Source of the DNA: VRUE01 sp963805475
GTDB lineage: Bacteria; Actinomycetota; Thermoleophilia; Solirubrobacterales; 70-9
Direction: 5' to 3'
Assembly (NCBI GenBank): GCA_963805475.1
Contig: CAWDUO010000009.1
Span: 35,314-99,313 of the forward strand
DNA: 64,000 nucleotides
The first letter of the stretch is position 1. The number at the start of each line of letters is the position of its first letter. Below the pieces are notes generated by a model. It did not search any database. It saw only the letters and a program-made list of their open reading frames with translations, and was not told the DNA's origin. The position numbers and the translations under genes are program-made. Positions 38,531-47,279 of this stretch are shown here, in pieces.

Positions 38531-39679
38531 TCACCAGGGGAGCAGCTCGACCGGGGTGCCGTGGTAGCCGGCCCGCGCGAGCAACCGCTCCTCCCCGCCC
38601 GGCCAGATCGTCAGGCGGACCTCGGCGAGATCGCCGGCCGGCTCCATGCGCAGCCAGGCGAGCGGCGCCTCCGGGGTCGCGCGAGCGCCCGCCTCGTGCA
38701 GGTGGGCGAGAAACGCCTCCCGTTCGTCCTCGCCGAGGTACTGGAGGACGATCGAGTGGTAGACGACGGTCGCCCGGCCGGGCGCGGCGTCGGCGAGCTG
38801 GCGCCCGATCCACTCCGGCGCGCTCGCCCGGTCGACCGTGGCGGGCACGCGCGCGGCCAGCTCCAGCGCTGCGCGCAGCCGCTCGACGCGGGCCCGCTGA
38901 TCTGGCCAGACGTAGGCGAGCAAGGTCTGCCGCCCCTCGATCGTTGCCGGATCCACGGGCGCTGCGTCGCAGCCGCGGCGCTCGGCGACCTCCACTTGCG
39001 CGGCCATGCCGAGCTGAAGCTCACCGCCCAGCTCGAACTCGAGCCTCACCGGCGAGTCGGTCGGCCCCCAAGAGAAGCCCGGCGCCGGGCGCTCGGGCGA
39101 CTCCCCGGCGAAGCCAGACGTCCCGCTCTCGGACAACTCGCCGGCGAAGCCAGGCGCCTCGTAGCGGTAGGAGTCCCAGCGCAGGTTGAGCCCGGCGCTG
39201 GCGCCGACCTCGAGCAGCCGCAGCGGCAGCCCCGTTTCGGCGGCGACGGCGAGGAGGGCGGGCAGAAGCGCCGCGCAGCGCCCGACCTCGTTGGTCTGCA
39301 CCGGCGATTCGACCAGCCCGCGCAGCTCCTCCGCATTTCGCCCCAGGACCGCCCTGAACTCGATCCACTCCGCCTCGGGGTCGCGCTCTGGAGCGGCGTA
39401 GAGTTCAGCGAGCGCCGGCTCCTCGCCGCGCAGGACGAGCCGGTTGACGGCGCCCATCAGGCGCAGCGCGAGCATCGAGTCGGTCGGGTCGTCCTCATGG
39501 CCGCGCAGCACCGCCTCAGTCGGCCCACTCGCCTCGAAGTCCGCCGCGGCCCGCTCCAGCAGCCCGGCGTAGAGCGGCGAGCCGATCCGCTCGCAGTGCC
39601 CGGCCTGCACCCGCAACCGCTCGGCGACGGGCCCACTCGCCTCCAAAGGCCGCCGACTCGATCCGCCGTCTCCACTCAT
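38531..39679 (-). CDS. DUF2332 family protein
   Basis: This 382-residue protein of family DUF2332 starts at the ATG at 39679. It contains LRLLEVGASAGLNLRWDSYR, the SAM-binding-like glycine loop of this family, and YHSIVLQYLGEDEREAFLAH and LAWLRMEPAGDLAEVRLTIW near the end. The members look like methyltransferase relatives, but activity is not established. The middle contains a duplicated short segment (two similar GFAGE-S/P-E units, about 185-210). It is oriented away from the tRNA-Met gene. Confidence 0.75.
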   Translation of the reverse strand: MSGDGGSSRRPLEASGPVAERLRVQAGHCERIGSPLYAGLLERAAADFEASGPTEAVLRGHEDDPTDSMLALRLMGAVNRLVLRGEEPALAELYAAPERDPEAEWIEFRAVLGRNAEELRGLVESPVQTNEVGRCAALLPALLAVAAETGLPLRLLEVGASAGLNLRWDSYRYEAPGFAGELSESGTSGFAGESPERPAPGFSWGPTDSPVRLEFELGGELQLGMAAQVEVAERRGCDAAPVDPATIEGRQTLLAYVWPDQRARVERLRAALELAARVPATVDRASAPEWIGRQLADAAPGRATVVYHSIVLQYLGEDEREAFLAHLHEAGARATPEAPLAWLRMEPAGDLAEVRLTIWPGGEERLLARAGYHGTPVELLPW

Positions 39680-39759
39680 GCCCGCAGCGTAGTGGCGGCC
39701 TCCGCGCAGCAAAGCGGCCAGAGTCGCGCCCAGTCGCCCTCTGAGATAATCCCAGCCCC

Positions 39760-39833
39760 GCCGGAGTAGCTCAGCTGGTTAGAGCAGCGGAATCATAATC
39801 CGCGTGTCGGGGGTTCGAGTCCCTCCTCCGGCA
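39760..39833 (+). tRNA. tRNA-Met (anticodon CAT)
   Basis: The cloverleaf folds: acceptor GCCGGAG with CTCCGGC, D-arm AGCTCAGCTGGTTAGAGC, anticodon stem GCGGA-TCCGC with the loop ATCATAA (anticodon CAT), and T-arm with GGTTCGAGTCC. The discriminator is A and no CCA is encoded. A tRNA-Ile with a modified CAT anticodon cannot be excluded, but the body resembles elongator Met. An A+T-richer accessory segment begins directly downstream. Confidence 0.95.
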
Positions 39834-39930
39834 TTTAGTTATCAAGCGGAATTCGGTCTAGTATCGACTTCCCGATGAAGTCCGTTGCGTTCCTGTGCAC
39901 GACATGACATTCAGGTCTCGCCGAACACCA

Positions 39931-41149
39931 TCAGCGATAGAACAGGACTCCAGGGCAGCGCCGGACCCTATGAGTACGGACCCAACAGAGCGCGCCGACC
40001 TTGTGGATTCGGTAGCGTAAATTCCAAAGCGCCCCTTCTCGTGGAAGCGAGTAATAGACAGTGGCTGAACCAGCGTAGACGCTGCCAGCCAAGTACCAGA
40101 AGACGTTACATTTGACCTTCTCGCGTTCGACGCGATGACAGGAAATTTCCTTGAAGAGGCCCTTGGCGAAGTGATTGCGAAAATCACTTACAAACCCGAC
40201 GTATGTCAGATATGCAGCAGCATTAAACGTGAGCTTCGGCAGACGAAGTAGCGGCGGCACAGAGATCGACGGAACGGGACCTCCTGATTCGAGCGCGGCG
40301 ATCCAGCTGGCTACCCATGGTGCCACCCGATCAACCCGCGTCTCGACTCCAGGGATGTTCGTCCGGCAATCTGGGGCGCCCATGCTGATGATCCCGACTT
40401 GAACCGGGATTCCGTCTGGGCGCACGGCGATACCGGGACCTCCGCTGTCACCGTGACAGGGACCCACTTCGAACTTTGGAGCCGCGATTGCACAAAGCTG
40501 ACTCGCGGCGTCGTAAAACGGTGTTGCCTTCCTCGCCTTGTGCCTGCAATAACTGCTGCCTTGGACCACCGTCTCGGCGTAGCGCAAGACAGTCGGCGAC
40601 TTCGTCGAGTTGCCGCTCGTCAAGCCCCATCCGGCGATCGCGATCGACGTACCTCCAGAGATCAGAGCTTCGTCACCGGTGGCAGCCAGAGAGATCGCTG
40701 GGACGGTTACTGGGGTGGCGAGCACAAGAAGTGCGGCATCGTGAAGGTTTTTAGACGGTTCATAACTCGGGTAAACAAGAACCTGCGAAACGGCGGAAAC
40801 ATGTTCTGGGGTGAGCTGCTTGAGGTCCGCCAGACCGGTAATGACACTGTAGTTCGACGCAACCAAGACTCGGCCGGATTCCGCGACCGCGCAATGCCCG
40901 GCGGTAAGGACCAAGCGAGGCGCAACCACCGTGCCGGTGCATTCAAAGCCTTCGGCTGAGCCCTCATAAACGATGTGCGCCAACCAAGGAAACCCGGAGA
41001 TCGATGCCGTAGTGCCCTTGACAACAGAGACCTCCGCACTGCTGGCCGCGCGGTTTCCGTGAGCTTCGTCGGCGGCAGCCGCTATCCGCCCCGAGAAGCC
41101 AACACGACATCATCGCCGCCACTGCCAATCCTGCCCTCAGCTCCCGCAT
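39931..41149 (-). CDS. Secreted trypsin-like (S1) serine protease, one frameshift
   Basis: The catalytic triad is visible: His in VVAPRLVLTAGHCAVA, Asp in NLHDAALLVLATPV, and Ser in VGPCHGDSGGPGIAV. The N-terminal strand is SVVKGTTASISGFPWLAHIV. Upstream, MRELRAGLAVAAMMSCWLLG forms a signal peptide starting at the ATG at 41149. A single-base frameshift near 41080 separates it from the protease. After the S1 domain a roughly 110-residue Cys-containing C-terminal extension follows. GC content is clearly lower than in the housekeeping genes. It is the first gene after tRNA-Met, suggesting recent acquisition. Confidence 0.85.
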
Positions 41150-41159
41150 AGAAATGAAC

Positions 41160-41387
41160 TTATGCGGCTGCTCCATGCGTGCCGGCAGGGGCCGGAAGCG
41201 TGGACAGAACCTCGGGGGGAAGGCGCTTGCTGGCTGACCAAACCTCGATTGCTACGACCTCGTCCGTAGCTGAGTCGTGGTCGATCAAGCCCCAATCGAC
41301 CTCCTCGCTGACGACATCGGCAGACTCCCCGGTGGGAAGCCAGGCAATGTCTGCCTCTCGGTCGTAATAGGCGAATCTCGGATTCAT
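41160..41387 (-). CDS. DUF2283 family small protein
   Basis: This 75-residue protein reads MNPRFAYYDREADIAWLPTG, then ESADVVSEEVDWGLIDHDS, and VAIEVWSASKRLPPEVLSTL. The YDxEAD(I/V) start and the DxxGxVV(A/G)IEV core are diagnostic for DUF2283. Members often sit next to DUF4258 genes, in what look like toxin-antitoxin-like pairs, and that is the case here (4-bp gap to the DUF4258 gene). Antitoxin function is an inference. Confidence 0.8.
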   Translation of the reverse strand: MNPRFAYYDREADIAWLPTGESADVVSEEVDWGLIDHDSATDEVVAIEVWSASKRLPPEVLSTLPAPAGTHGAAA

Positions 41388-41391
41388 ATGC

Positions 41392-41679
41392 TCAGGATAG
41401 CTCTCGTTTCGGCCCCTGCCTACGGCGAGCTCCCCGCAGCCGCCACACGCTGACAACGCAGGCGGCGTTCTCCTCGCCCCAGACCGGACTGTCGTAGAGC
41501 ACGACAAACTTCCCGCCATCTGCGCGAACGCCCTCGACTCGCCAGTCAGCATCACCATGGTTGGACTCGCGAGTCTCATGTCCATCCCGAACCGCCTCCT
41601 CAACCTCAAACCTGGTCAGATCTCGCTGCCCGAGACGTAGCTCGGCATGGTCGGTCCAGATGATGCGCCCGATTCCCAT
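41392..41679 (-). CDS. DUF4258 family protein (possible toxin of a pair)
   Basis: This is a 95-residue protein. WTDHAELRLGQRDLTRFEVE is the HA-x2-R-x3-R/K start of DUF4258, followed by VEGVRADGGKFVVLYDSPV and ACVVSVWRL. The fold is related to RelE/BrnT-like small toxins. It is immediately upstream of DUF2283 and probably co-transcribed. Toxicity is not shown by sequence. Confidence 0.75.
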   Translation of the reverse strand: MGIGRIIWTDHAELRLGQRDLTRFEVEEAVRDGHETRESNHGDADWRVEGVRADGGKFVVLYDSPVWGEENAACVVSVWRLRGARRRQGPKRELS

Positions 41680-41748
41680 CGACCCGACAGCCTATGACGC
41701 AGAGCAGCGTTTTGTCGTCGAAACCCATCCCCCCGCACGCGCTCACCC

Positions 41749-42369
41749 TCATCGCAGCCGCGCCAAGAGCTTACGAGTGGCTTCCCCGGCAAGATCGACC
41801 GCATCCTCGCTGACCTCCTCCACTACCGGCGGACGATCCTTGCGCAGGCGTGGAAGCTCGCCCTCGGAGACCTCGGCGATGCCGGCGTTGTTGCCGGTCC
41901 AGCGGCGCACCGAGTCGGCGAGTTCATCGAGTTGGTCGCGCCAGGTCGCATCCTCGGGATCGACATCGGCGGGCCGCACGACGAGAAGGTCGATATCGCT
42001 GCTCGCATCCCCATCGCCGCGAGCCGCGCTGCCGAACAGCGAGGCGTGAACCGGCGGAACCTCCCAGCCGTCGATCGCGTCGCGCAGTCGACGAACCAGC
42101 TCGGCGCGCGCTCCGGCCATCTGCTCGACGGTCGGGGCCAGCAGGTGATCGCGGTTCAGCTCGTAGAGGAAGGTGCGGCCGACCTCCTCGCGACTGACCA
42201 GGCCGTGCTCCACCAGGCGGTCGAGGACGTGCTGGACACCGGTATTGGAGCGCCCCGCTCGACGGGCCAGCTCACGGCCGCTGCGGGGCTTGGTGGAGCC
42301 CGCCAGCACCACCAGAACGTCAGTGTCGACGCTGGAAGATATGGCCGAAAAGGGTTTCGAAACATCCAT
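41749..42369 (-). CDS. Winged-helix plus MNT-type nucleotidyltransferase
   Basis: This is a 206-residue protein. The N-terminus (about 15-80) is a winged HTH (SGRELARRAGRSNTGVQHVL, DRLVEHGLVSREEVGRTFLY). The C-terminal half has the minimal nucleotidyltransferase motif SLFGSAARGDGDASSDIDLL with the paired Asp residues. This combination occurs in self-regulated MNT/HEPN-type systems, but no HEPN partner is next to it. It could be a stand-alone regulator or antitoxin of an accessory module. It is divergent from yjbQ across a 95-bp gap containing a perfect palindrome. Confidence 0.8.
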   Translation of the reverse strand: MDVSKPFSAISSSVDTDVLVVLAGSTKPRSGRELARRAGRSNTGVQHVLDRLVEHGLVSREEVGRTFLYELNRDHLLAPTVEQMAGARAELVRRLRDAIDGWEVPPVHASLFGSAARGDGDASSDIDLLVVRPADVDPEDATWRDQLDELADSVRRWTGNNAGIAEVSEGELPRLRKDRPPVVEEVSEDAVDLAGEATRKLLARLR

Positions 42370-42427
42370 CGCTGAGTGTCCTAAGCATAGATCAAGCGAA
42401 CTAAATATAGGTCACTTCGGCGCTGAA

Positions 42428-42445
42428 GCGGTTCCGCGGAACCGC
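42428..42445. repeat. 18-bp perfect palindrome upstream of yjbQ (copy 1)
   Basis: GCGGTTCCGCGGAACCGC is self-complementary and lies between the divergent nucleotidyltransferase and yjbQ genes, 19 bp before the yjbQ ATG. The identical 18 bp occurs at 57931-57948, within a 26-bp palindrome. The position would suit an operator, but the second location argues for a repeated element or a transposon-related end. Confidence 0.55.
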
Positions 42446-42464
42446 CTGCGCTAGCTTGACGTGC

Positions 42465-42881
42465 ATGGCTGTGCGGACGAGCGAGTTGCGATTTTCGACT
42501 CAGGGGGACAGCGACGTCGTCGACATCACCGAGGAAGTGGGACGTTGCGTCGAGGAGGCCGGGCTGCGGGAGGGGATCGTGGTCGCCTTCGTGCGGGGGT
42601 CCACGGCGGCGATCTCGACCATGGAGTTCGAGCCGGGCGGGGTGCATGACCTGCGGGCGATGCTGGAGCGGTTGATCCCCTCTGCCGGCGAGTACGAGCA
42701 CAACCGGCTCAACGCCGACACCAACTCGCATGCTCATCAGCGGGCCACGGTGGTCGGGCCGTCGGAGACGGCGCCGGTGATCGACGGGCGCCTGGCGCTC
42801 GGCACCTGGCAGCAGCTCGTGCTGATCGACTTCGACGACCGGCCGCGCGAGCGGAGCGTGGTCGTGCAGGCGATTGCTTAG
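42465..42881 (+). CDS. yjbQ: YjbQ (UPF0047) family protein
   Basis: This is a 138-residue YjbQ/secondary thiamine-phosphate synthase family protein. It has VDITEEVGRCVEEAGLREGI, AFVRGSTAAISTMEFEPG (with the family's Thr-Ala/Gly pattern), then HNRLNADTNSHAHQRATVVG, where His residues form the proposed metal site, and LGTWQQLVLIDFDDRPRERS. The in vivo role of this family is unsettled. The ATG at 42465 is chosen over an upstream TTG. Its end overlaps the vapC stop by 4 bp. Confidence 0.9.
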   Translation: MAVRTSELRFSTQGDSDVVDITEEVGRCVEEAGLREGIVVAFVRGSTAAISTMEFEPGGVHDLRAMLERLIPSAGEYEHNRLNADTNSHAHQRATVVGPSETAPVIDGRLALGTWQQLVLIDFDDRPRERSVVVQAIA

Positions 42882-43261
42882 CGCAGGTCCACGACCTCGT
42901 ATTGCAGGCCCTCCGCCAAGTCCACGATCTCCGGATCGCCGGTCCAGAGTGGAGCGTTGAGGCGCAGTGCCGTGGCGATGCAGAATGCGTCGGCATACGA
43001 CAGTCCCCCTCCCGCCTTGACCCGGGCGGCCGATCGGATCAACGCCCAGTCGACTCCGATCACCTTGCTTCGCTTGCGAACCCTCTCGATGACGGCGACG
43101 GCATCGCCTTCGCCGAGATCGCGAATTCGCATGTAGAGAGCCTCGCCGAGATTGATCGATGCGATAGCCGCCCCCTCGGAAAGCCACGCCTGCTCAATCC
43201 GGTTTGCCGCGGGCTCGTCCTTGAGGTATGCCAGCAGCGCCCAGCTGTCAAGGACGAGCAA
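42878..43261 (-). CDS. vapC: VapC-type PIN-domain ribonuclease toxin
   Basis: This is a 127-residue PIN protein. MLVLDSWALLAYLKDEPAAN carries the first acidic residue, INLGEALYMRIRDLG the Glu, LSYADAFCIATALRLNAPLW the third Asp, and WTGDPEIVDL the last Asp. It is the endoribonuclease of a type II toxin-antitoxin pair. It overlaps the AbrB-like antitoxin gene by 14 bp. Confidence 0.9.
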   Translation of the reverse strand: MLVLDSWALLAYLKDEPAANRIEQAWLSEGAAIASINLGEALYMRIRDLGEGDAVAVIERVRKRSKVIGVDWALIRSAARVKAGGGLSYADAFCIATALRLNAPLWTGDPEIVDLAEGLQYEVVDLR

Positions 43262-43535
43262 CGCCCCACCTCTGGGCCTTGCGCTCCTCTCGCTCGCGCT
43301 CGGCGCGTCGCTCCGCCATCAAGTCCTCGGTTCCAGAGCCGGGGACATCGGCCCAGATGCCGCGCAGGGCTTCGATGTCTTTCGCGCGCGTCTGGGGCTC
43401 ATCGGCGGCACGGCGAATTCGCACGTCAACGCCATCGGCCTCGAACGCGACCTCGTCGCCGGGCTCGATCCCGATCTCCTCGCGGATCGCTTTCGGGATG
43501 ACCACCTGGCCTTTGGTCCCGACCTTATGAGTCAT
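43248..43535 (-). CDS. vapB: VapB-type AbrB/SpoVT antitoxin
   Basis: The N-terminal SpoVT-AbrB swapped-hairpin domain is MTHKVGTKGQVVIPKAIREE, then IGIEPGDEVAFEADGVDVRI. The C-terminal about 45 residues are charged (ERRAEREREERKAQRW) and suit toxin binding. It is upstream of and overlapping vapC, the standard VapBC order, and probably autorepresses its promoter. Confidence 0.88.
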   Translation of the reverse strand: MTHKVGTKGQVVIPKAIREEIGIEPGDEVAFEADGVDVRIRRAADEPQTRAKDIEALRGIWADVPGSGTEDLMAERRAEREREERKAQRWGVARP

Positions 43536-43570
43536 ACCGCCAGTATAACGGTCCTTTTCGCCGGGGCGGC

Positions 43571-44880
43571 TCAGCCCGCCAGCGCACCCGCGCCGGCGTG
43601 GCGGAATTCGGCCAGGACCCGCTCCATCGGCTCGACTTCGGGGGCGACCATCTCGGGCCAGGGCTTTTCGGGGTGCTCGTCGAGGGTCTTGTAGCCGTTG
43701 CCGCTGATCACGGCGACGACCGTGTCGTCGGGGCCCAGCTTGCCCTCGTTGGCGAGCTTGATCGTCGCCGCGATCGTCGTGCCGCCGGCCGGCTCGGTGA
43801 GGATGCCCTCGGTTGCGCCGAGCAGGTCCATCGCCTCGAAGATCTCGGGGTCCGAGGCGGTCGCCGCCGAGCCGCCGCGCGACGTCACCGCGTCGACGAC
43901 CAGCGGGCCGTCGCCGGGGGCGCCGATCGCCAGCGAGTGCGCCGCCGTCTCCGGCCGCTGCGCCTCGATCTCGCCGCTGCCGTCGAGCACCGCGGCGGCG
44001 ATCGGGCTGCAGCCGGCGGGCTGGGCGATGTGGATCTTGGTCGCCGCGGTCTCCGCCAGCCCCACCTTCTCCAGCTCCCCCAGCCCCTTGTGCACGCGCG
44101 AGGAGAGCGTCCCCCCGCGGCCGGGATGACGAAGTGGTCGGGCGAGGTCCAGTCGAGCTGCTCGACCACCTCGAAGGCCATCGTCTTCGCGCCCTCGGCG
44201 TAGAACGGCCGCAGGGTGATGTTGGCGAACTGCACGCCGGTCTCCAGCGCCAGCTCGCGGCAGGCGCGGTTGGCTTCGTCGTAGTTGCCGTCGAGCTGGA
44301 TCACCGCCGCGCCCAGCGCCCGGCAGGCGCGCGCCTTGCCCTTCTCGAGGTTGCTCGGGTAGAAGACGTAGGCGGTGACGCCGGCCTTCGCCGCCAGCGA
44401 GGCGACCGCGGTGCCGACGTTGCCGGTCGAGACGCAGCCGATCTCGGTCTTGCCCAGCTCCAGCAGCCGCGCGACGGCCATCGAGACGACGCGGTCCTTG
44501 TAGGAGAGGCTGGGCCGCTGGGTCGAGTCGTCCTTGAGGTAGAGGTTGCGCAGGCCGAGCTCGGCGCCGAGCCGGTCGGCGTGGATCAGCGGCGTGCGGC
44601 CGCTGTAGCGGCCGACCCGCGCCCTGGCGTTGGCGTCGACGATCGGCAGCAGCTCCTCGATGCGCCAGATGTTCAGGTCGTGCGCTTCCGCCTCGCGCTT
44701 GCCGATGCCGCGCTCGGCGATGCGCCGCTCGGCGAGCTCGTAGTCGTAGTCGACGTCGAGCGTCTGCCCGCAGCCGAGGCACCGGAAGGTGGTGTCGAGC
44801 AGCGGCAGCCGCAGGTCGCAGTCGTGGCAGACCAGCTCCGTCGCGCAGGAGCGGGTGCGCTGGTCGGCCGAGGGGCTCAT
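43571..44880 (-). CDS. thrC: Threonine synthase, one frameshift
   Basis: This is a PLP enzyme converting O-phosphohomoserine to threonine. The N-terminus has a CxxC...CxxC zinc-ribbon-like piece (ELVCHDCDLRLP, FRCLGCGQTLD). The PLP lysine is in STQRPSLSYKDRVVSMAVAR, and the phosphate loop includes VSTGNVGTAVASLAAKAG. The C-terminal part has TEPAGGTTIAATIKLANEGK and VVAVISGNGYKTLDE. The frame changes near 44115, between IPAAGG and GTLSSRVHKGLGELEKVG. It is 6 bp from the leuS stop, same strand. Confidence 0.93.
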
Positions 44881-44886
44881 CGCCCC

Positions 44887-47124
44887 TCAACGCCTCCGGC
44901 TAGCGAGGGCAGCGCTCCCGCCTTCGCGAATCTCCTCCGGCGCTTCTTGTGCCGACGTCGGATCATCCCCAGCAGGAAATCCTACAGACGCGTCCCGCCC
45001 GAGGGCGATCAGCAGCTGCTCGGCGATGTGCGGGGCGAACGGCGAGAGCGTGCGGGCTAGCAGCGCCAGCGCGTCGAGCAGCGCCGCGTAGTCCTCACGC
45101 CCGAGCCGGCCCTGGCGCTGGACGACCCGCTTCTCGTAGTCCTTGATCCGCTCCAGCAGGCGGGTCACGTTGCGCACCGCCTTGTGCATCTGCAGCTCCT
45201 CCAGGTCGGCGGTTATCCGCTCCAGCCCGTTGTCGCACCATTTGCCCAGCCGCTCGCGGATGAAGGCCGTGTCGGCGGCGGCCTCGGCGTCCTCGGGGGC
45301 CTCGGCCTCGGCGGCGATCGACTCGTGCGTGTAGTCCCAGAGCCCGCGCAGGAAGCGCGAGGCGAAGCGCAGGGCGGCGTCGGTCCAGTTGAGCGCCTTG
45401 GCCGGCCCGGCGGCGTAGAGGACCGCGAGCCGCACGGTGTCGGCGCCGTGCTCGGCAACCAGCGCGTCGGGGTCGACGACGTTGCCGAGGTGCTTGCTCA
45501 TCTTGCGCCCGTCGGCGATCACCATCTCGTGGAAGAGGCAGCCGGCGAACGGCTCGCCGTCGGCGAGGAACTCGAAGGGGCCGATGTCGCGCAGCGCCTT
45601 GGTCACGACCCGCTGGTCGAAGACGAAGCCGCCGCTGTCGTTGCCGGCGACGAGTCGCTCGGAGGGCAGCCAGCGGCGCAGGTCTGGGTGGGTGAACATC
45701 CGATCGCCGCGCTCGGCGGGCGGCACCGCGGCGGGCACCCAGAGCCAGAGCGCGTCGAAGTGGCAGTCCAGCGTGTCGGTCTCGCGCCGCGCCTCCCCCC
45801 CGCACGCCGGGCAGCTCGTCTCGAGGAAGTCCGGGCGCTCGGCCAGCGGGTTGCCTTCGCCGCTCGGCTCGACGTCGCGCGGCAGGACGACCGGCAGGTC
45901 CTCGAGCGGCACCGGGACGACGCCACAGCGCTCGCAGTGCACGACGGGGATCGGCGTGCCCCAGTAGCGCTGGCGCGAGATCGAGAAGTCATAGGCGCGG
46001 TAGCGGCGCGCCCCGCGCGGCTCCAGCGCCGCCGCGTCGCCGCCGCCGAGCGGCTCGCCGGCCGCGCGCGGCATCCGCGCCGCGATCGCCTCGTCGGCCT
46101 CGTCGACCGACGGGACGCCGAGCGCCGCGGTCGGCCCGTAGCGCGCGTCGACGAGCGGCGAGACGAAGACCGGCAGGCTGCCCCCGCCGGCGACCTCGGC
46201 CGAGCCGCCGGTGTCGATCACCGGCACCGCCGCGGCGTCGCGGGCGCTGCGCTCCCAGCCGCCGGAGCGCAGCTCGTCGAGCCGCTCGGCGACCTCCGGG
46301 TCGGCCGCCCAGCACTCGACCTCGGGGTGGCGCGGCGAGAGCAGGACGAAGCGCGCCGCGGCGACGTCGCCGGCGTGCGGGGTGAAGACGAGGAGCCCGT
46401 CGCCGCCCGGTCCGGCGAGGTCGAGCTCGACCCCGTCGCTGCGGCCGAGGATGTAGCGCTGGGTGTTCAGCGAGAGCTCGTCCCACTTCTCCTCCAGCCC
46501 GGCGAGGTTGCGGTCGTTCTCCTCCAAGTAGGGCGAGAGGCGCAGGAACCAGGTCGGGCGGCGGACCAGCCGGACCTCGTTATGGCAGCGCCAGCAACGC
46601 CCGTCCTCGACCTGGAGCGCCGCCAGCGTCGTCTGGCAGGTGTCGCACCAGTCGACGGTGGCGTCGTCGCGGTAGATCAGCCCGGCCTCGTGCAGGGTGA
46701 GGAAGAGCCACTGCGACCAGCGGTACTGCGACTCCTCGGAGCTGTAGAAGGCGCGCTCGTAGTCGAAGGAGAAGCCGAGCCGCTTCATCTGGCGAAGCAT
46801 GCGCTCGCCGCAGCGCTCGACCCACTCGGCCGGCCGCGCGCCGCGCTCGATCGCCGCCATCTCGGCCGGCAGGCCGAAGGCGTCGAAGCCGAAGCCGAAC
46901 AGCACGGCGTCGCCGCGGGCGCGGCGGAAGCGCGCGTAGGCGTCGCCGATCGAGTAGTCGCGCACGTGCCCCATGTGCAGGTTGCCCGAGGTGAACGGGC
47001 TGGAGGGCTTGATGTAGACGGCCTCCCGCCCCTGCTCCGGCTGCGGCGTCGCGAACGCGCCGCGTGCCTCCCACTCGGCCTGGCGCGCCGGCTCGATCTC
47101 AGCCGGGTCGTATCGCGGAGTCAT
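44887..47124 (-). CDS. leuS: Leucyl-tRNA synthetase with shortened C-terminus
   Basis: This is a class Ia synthetase. HIGH is seen as SGNLHMGHVRDYSIGDAYAR, the zinc-binding/specificity region as HCERCGVVPVPLEDLPVVLP with CPACGG, and KMSKS as DGRKMSKHLGNVVDPDALV. The editing (CP1) domain is present (about 215-385). After the anticodon helices (LARTLSPFAPHIAEQLLIAL) the protein ends with a short non-homologous tail, lacking the usual C-terminal domain of about 60-100 residues (total 745 against the usual 800-860). The start is the ATG at 47124. A family A element lies 31 bp upstream. Confidence 0.93.
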   Translation of the reverse strand: MTPRYDPAEIEPARQAEWEARGAFATPQPEQGREAVYIKPSSPFTSGNLHMGHVRDYSIGDAYARFRRARGDAVLFGFGFDAFGLPAEMAAIERGARPAEWVERCGERMLRQMKRLGFSFDYERAFYSSEESQYRWSQWLFLTLHEAGLIYRDDATVDWCDTCQTTLAALQVEDGRCWRCHNEVRLVRRPTWFLRLSPYLEENDRNLAGLEEKWDELSLNTQRYILGRSDGVELDLAGPGGDGLLVFTPHAGDVAAARFVLLSPRHPEVECWAADPEVAERLDELRSGGWERSARDAAAVPVIDTGGSAEVAGGGSLPVFVSPLVDARYGPTAALGVPSVDEADEAIAARMPRAAGEPLGGGDAAALEPRGARRYRAYDFSISRQRYWGTPIPVVHCERCGVVPVPLEDLPVVLPRDVEPSGEGNPLAERPDFLETSCPACGGEARRETDTLDCHFDALWLWVPAAVPPAERGDRMFTHPDLRRWLPSERLVAGNDSGGFVFDQRVVTKALRDIGPFEFLADGEPFAGCLFHEMVIADGRKMSKHLGNVVDPDALVAEHGADTVRLAVLYAAGPAKALNWTDAALRFASRFLRGLWDYTHESIAAEAEAPEDAEAAADTAFIRERLGKWCDNGLERITADLEELQMHKAVRNVTRLLERIKDYEKRVVQRQGRLGREDYAALLDALALLARTLSPFAPHIAEQLLIALGRDASVGFPAGDDPTSAQEAPEEIREGGSAALASRRR

Positions 47125-47154
47125 TTGGCCAAGGCTAAACACTGTGAATCACTG

Positions 47155-47279
47155 CTGAGGATCCGAAAATCAAGCAGGTCGGGGGATGCAGGGAGGGTGA
47201 CGAGGGGAGCGCACTTAAGTGCGTGACCCGAGGAGACCGACCGAAGACCCCGAGATGCGCAGATTTGCAGGGTCCTCAG
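47155..47279 (+). repeat. Family A structured element, copy A1
   Basis: The ends pair: CTGAGG (47155-47160) with CCTCAG (47274-47279), continuing inward through ATCC/GGGT-type pairs and AAATC (47167-47171) with GATTT (47262-47266). The core reads GGGGGATGCAGGGA, then a hairpin region with GCGCAC-TTAA-GTGCGT, then CCGACCGAAGACCCCGAGAT. The core is nearly identical to the copy at 55936, while the outer stem has a completely different sequence. It lies between GtrA (its last codon is inside the stem) and leuS. Confidence 0.8.

Noticed and set aside
39760..42450. tRNA-Met 3' end as a phage or island attachment site
   Set aside because: I could not find a second copy of the tRNA 3' sequence at the far side and there is no integrase nearby, so no att pair can be claimed.
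47125..47279. Family A copy upstream of leuS as a T-box or leucine riboswitch
   Set aside because: No T-box sequence or specifier loop is present, the conserved orientation is on the strand opposite to leuS, and another copy lies between convergent genes where it could not regulate translation.
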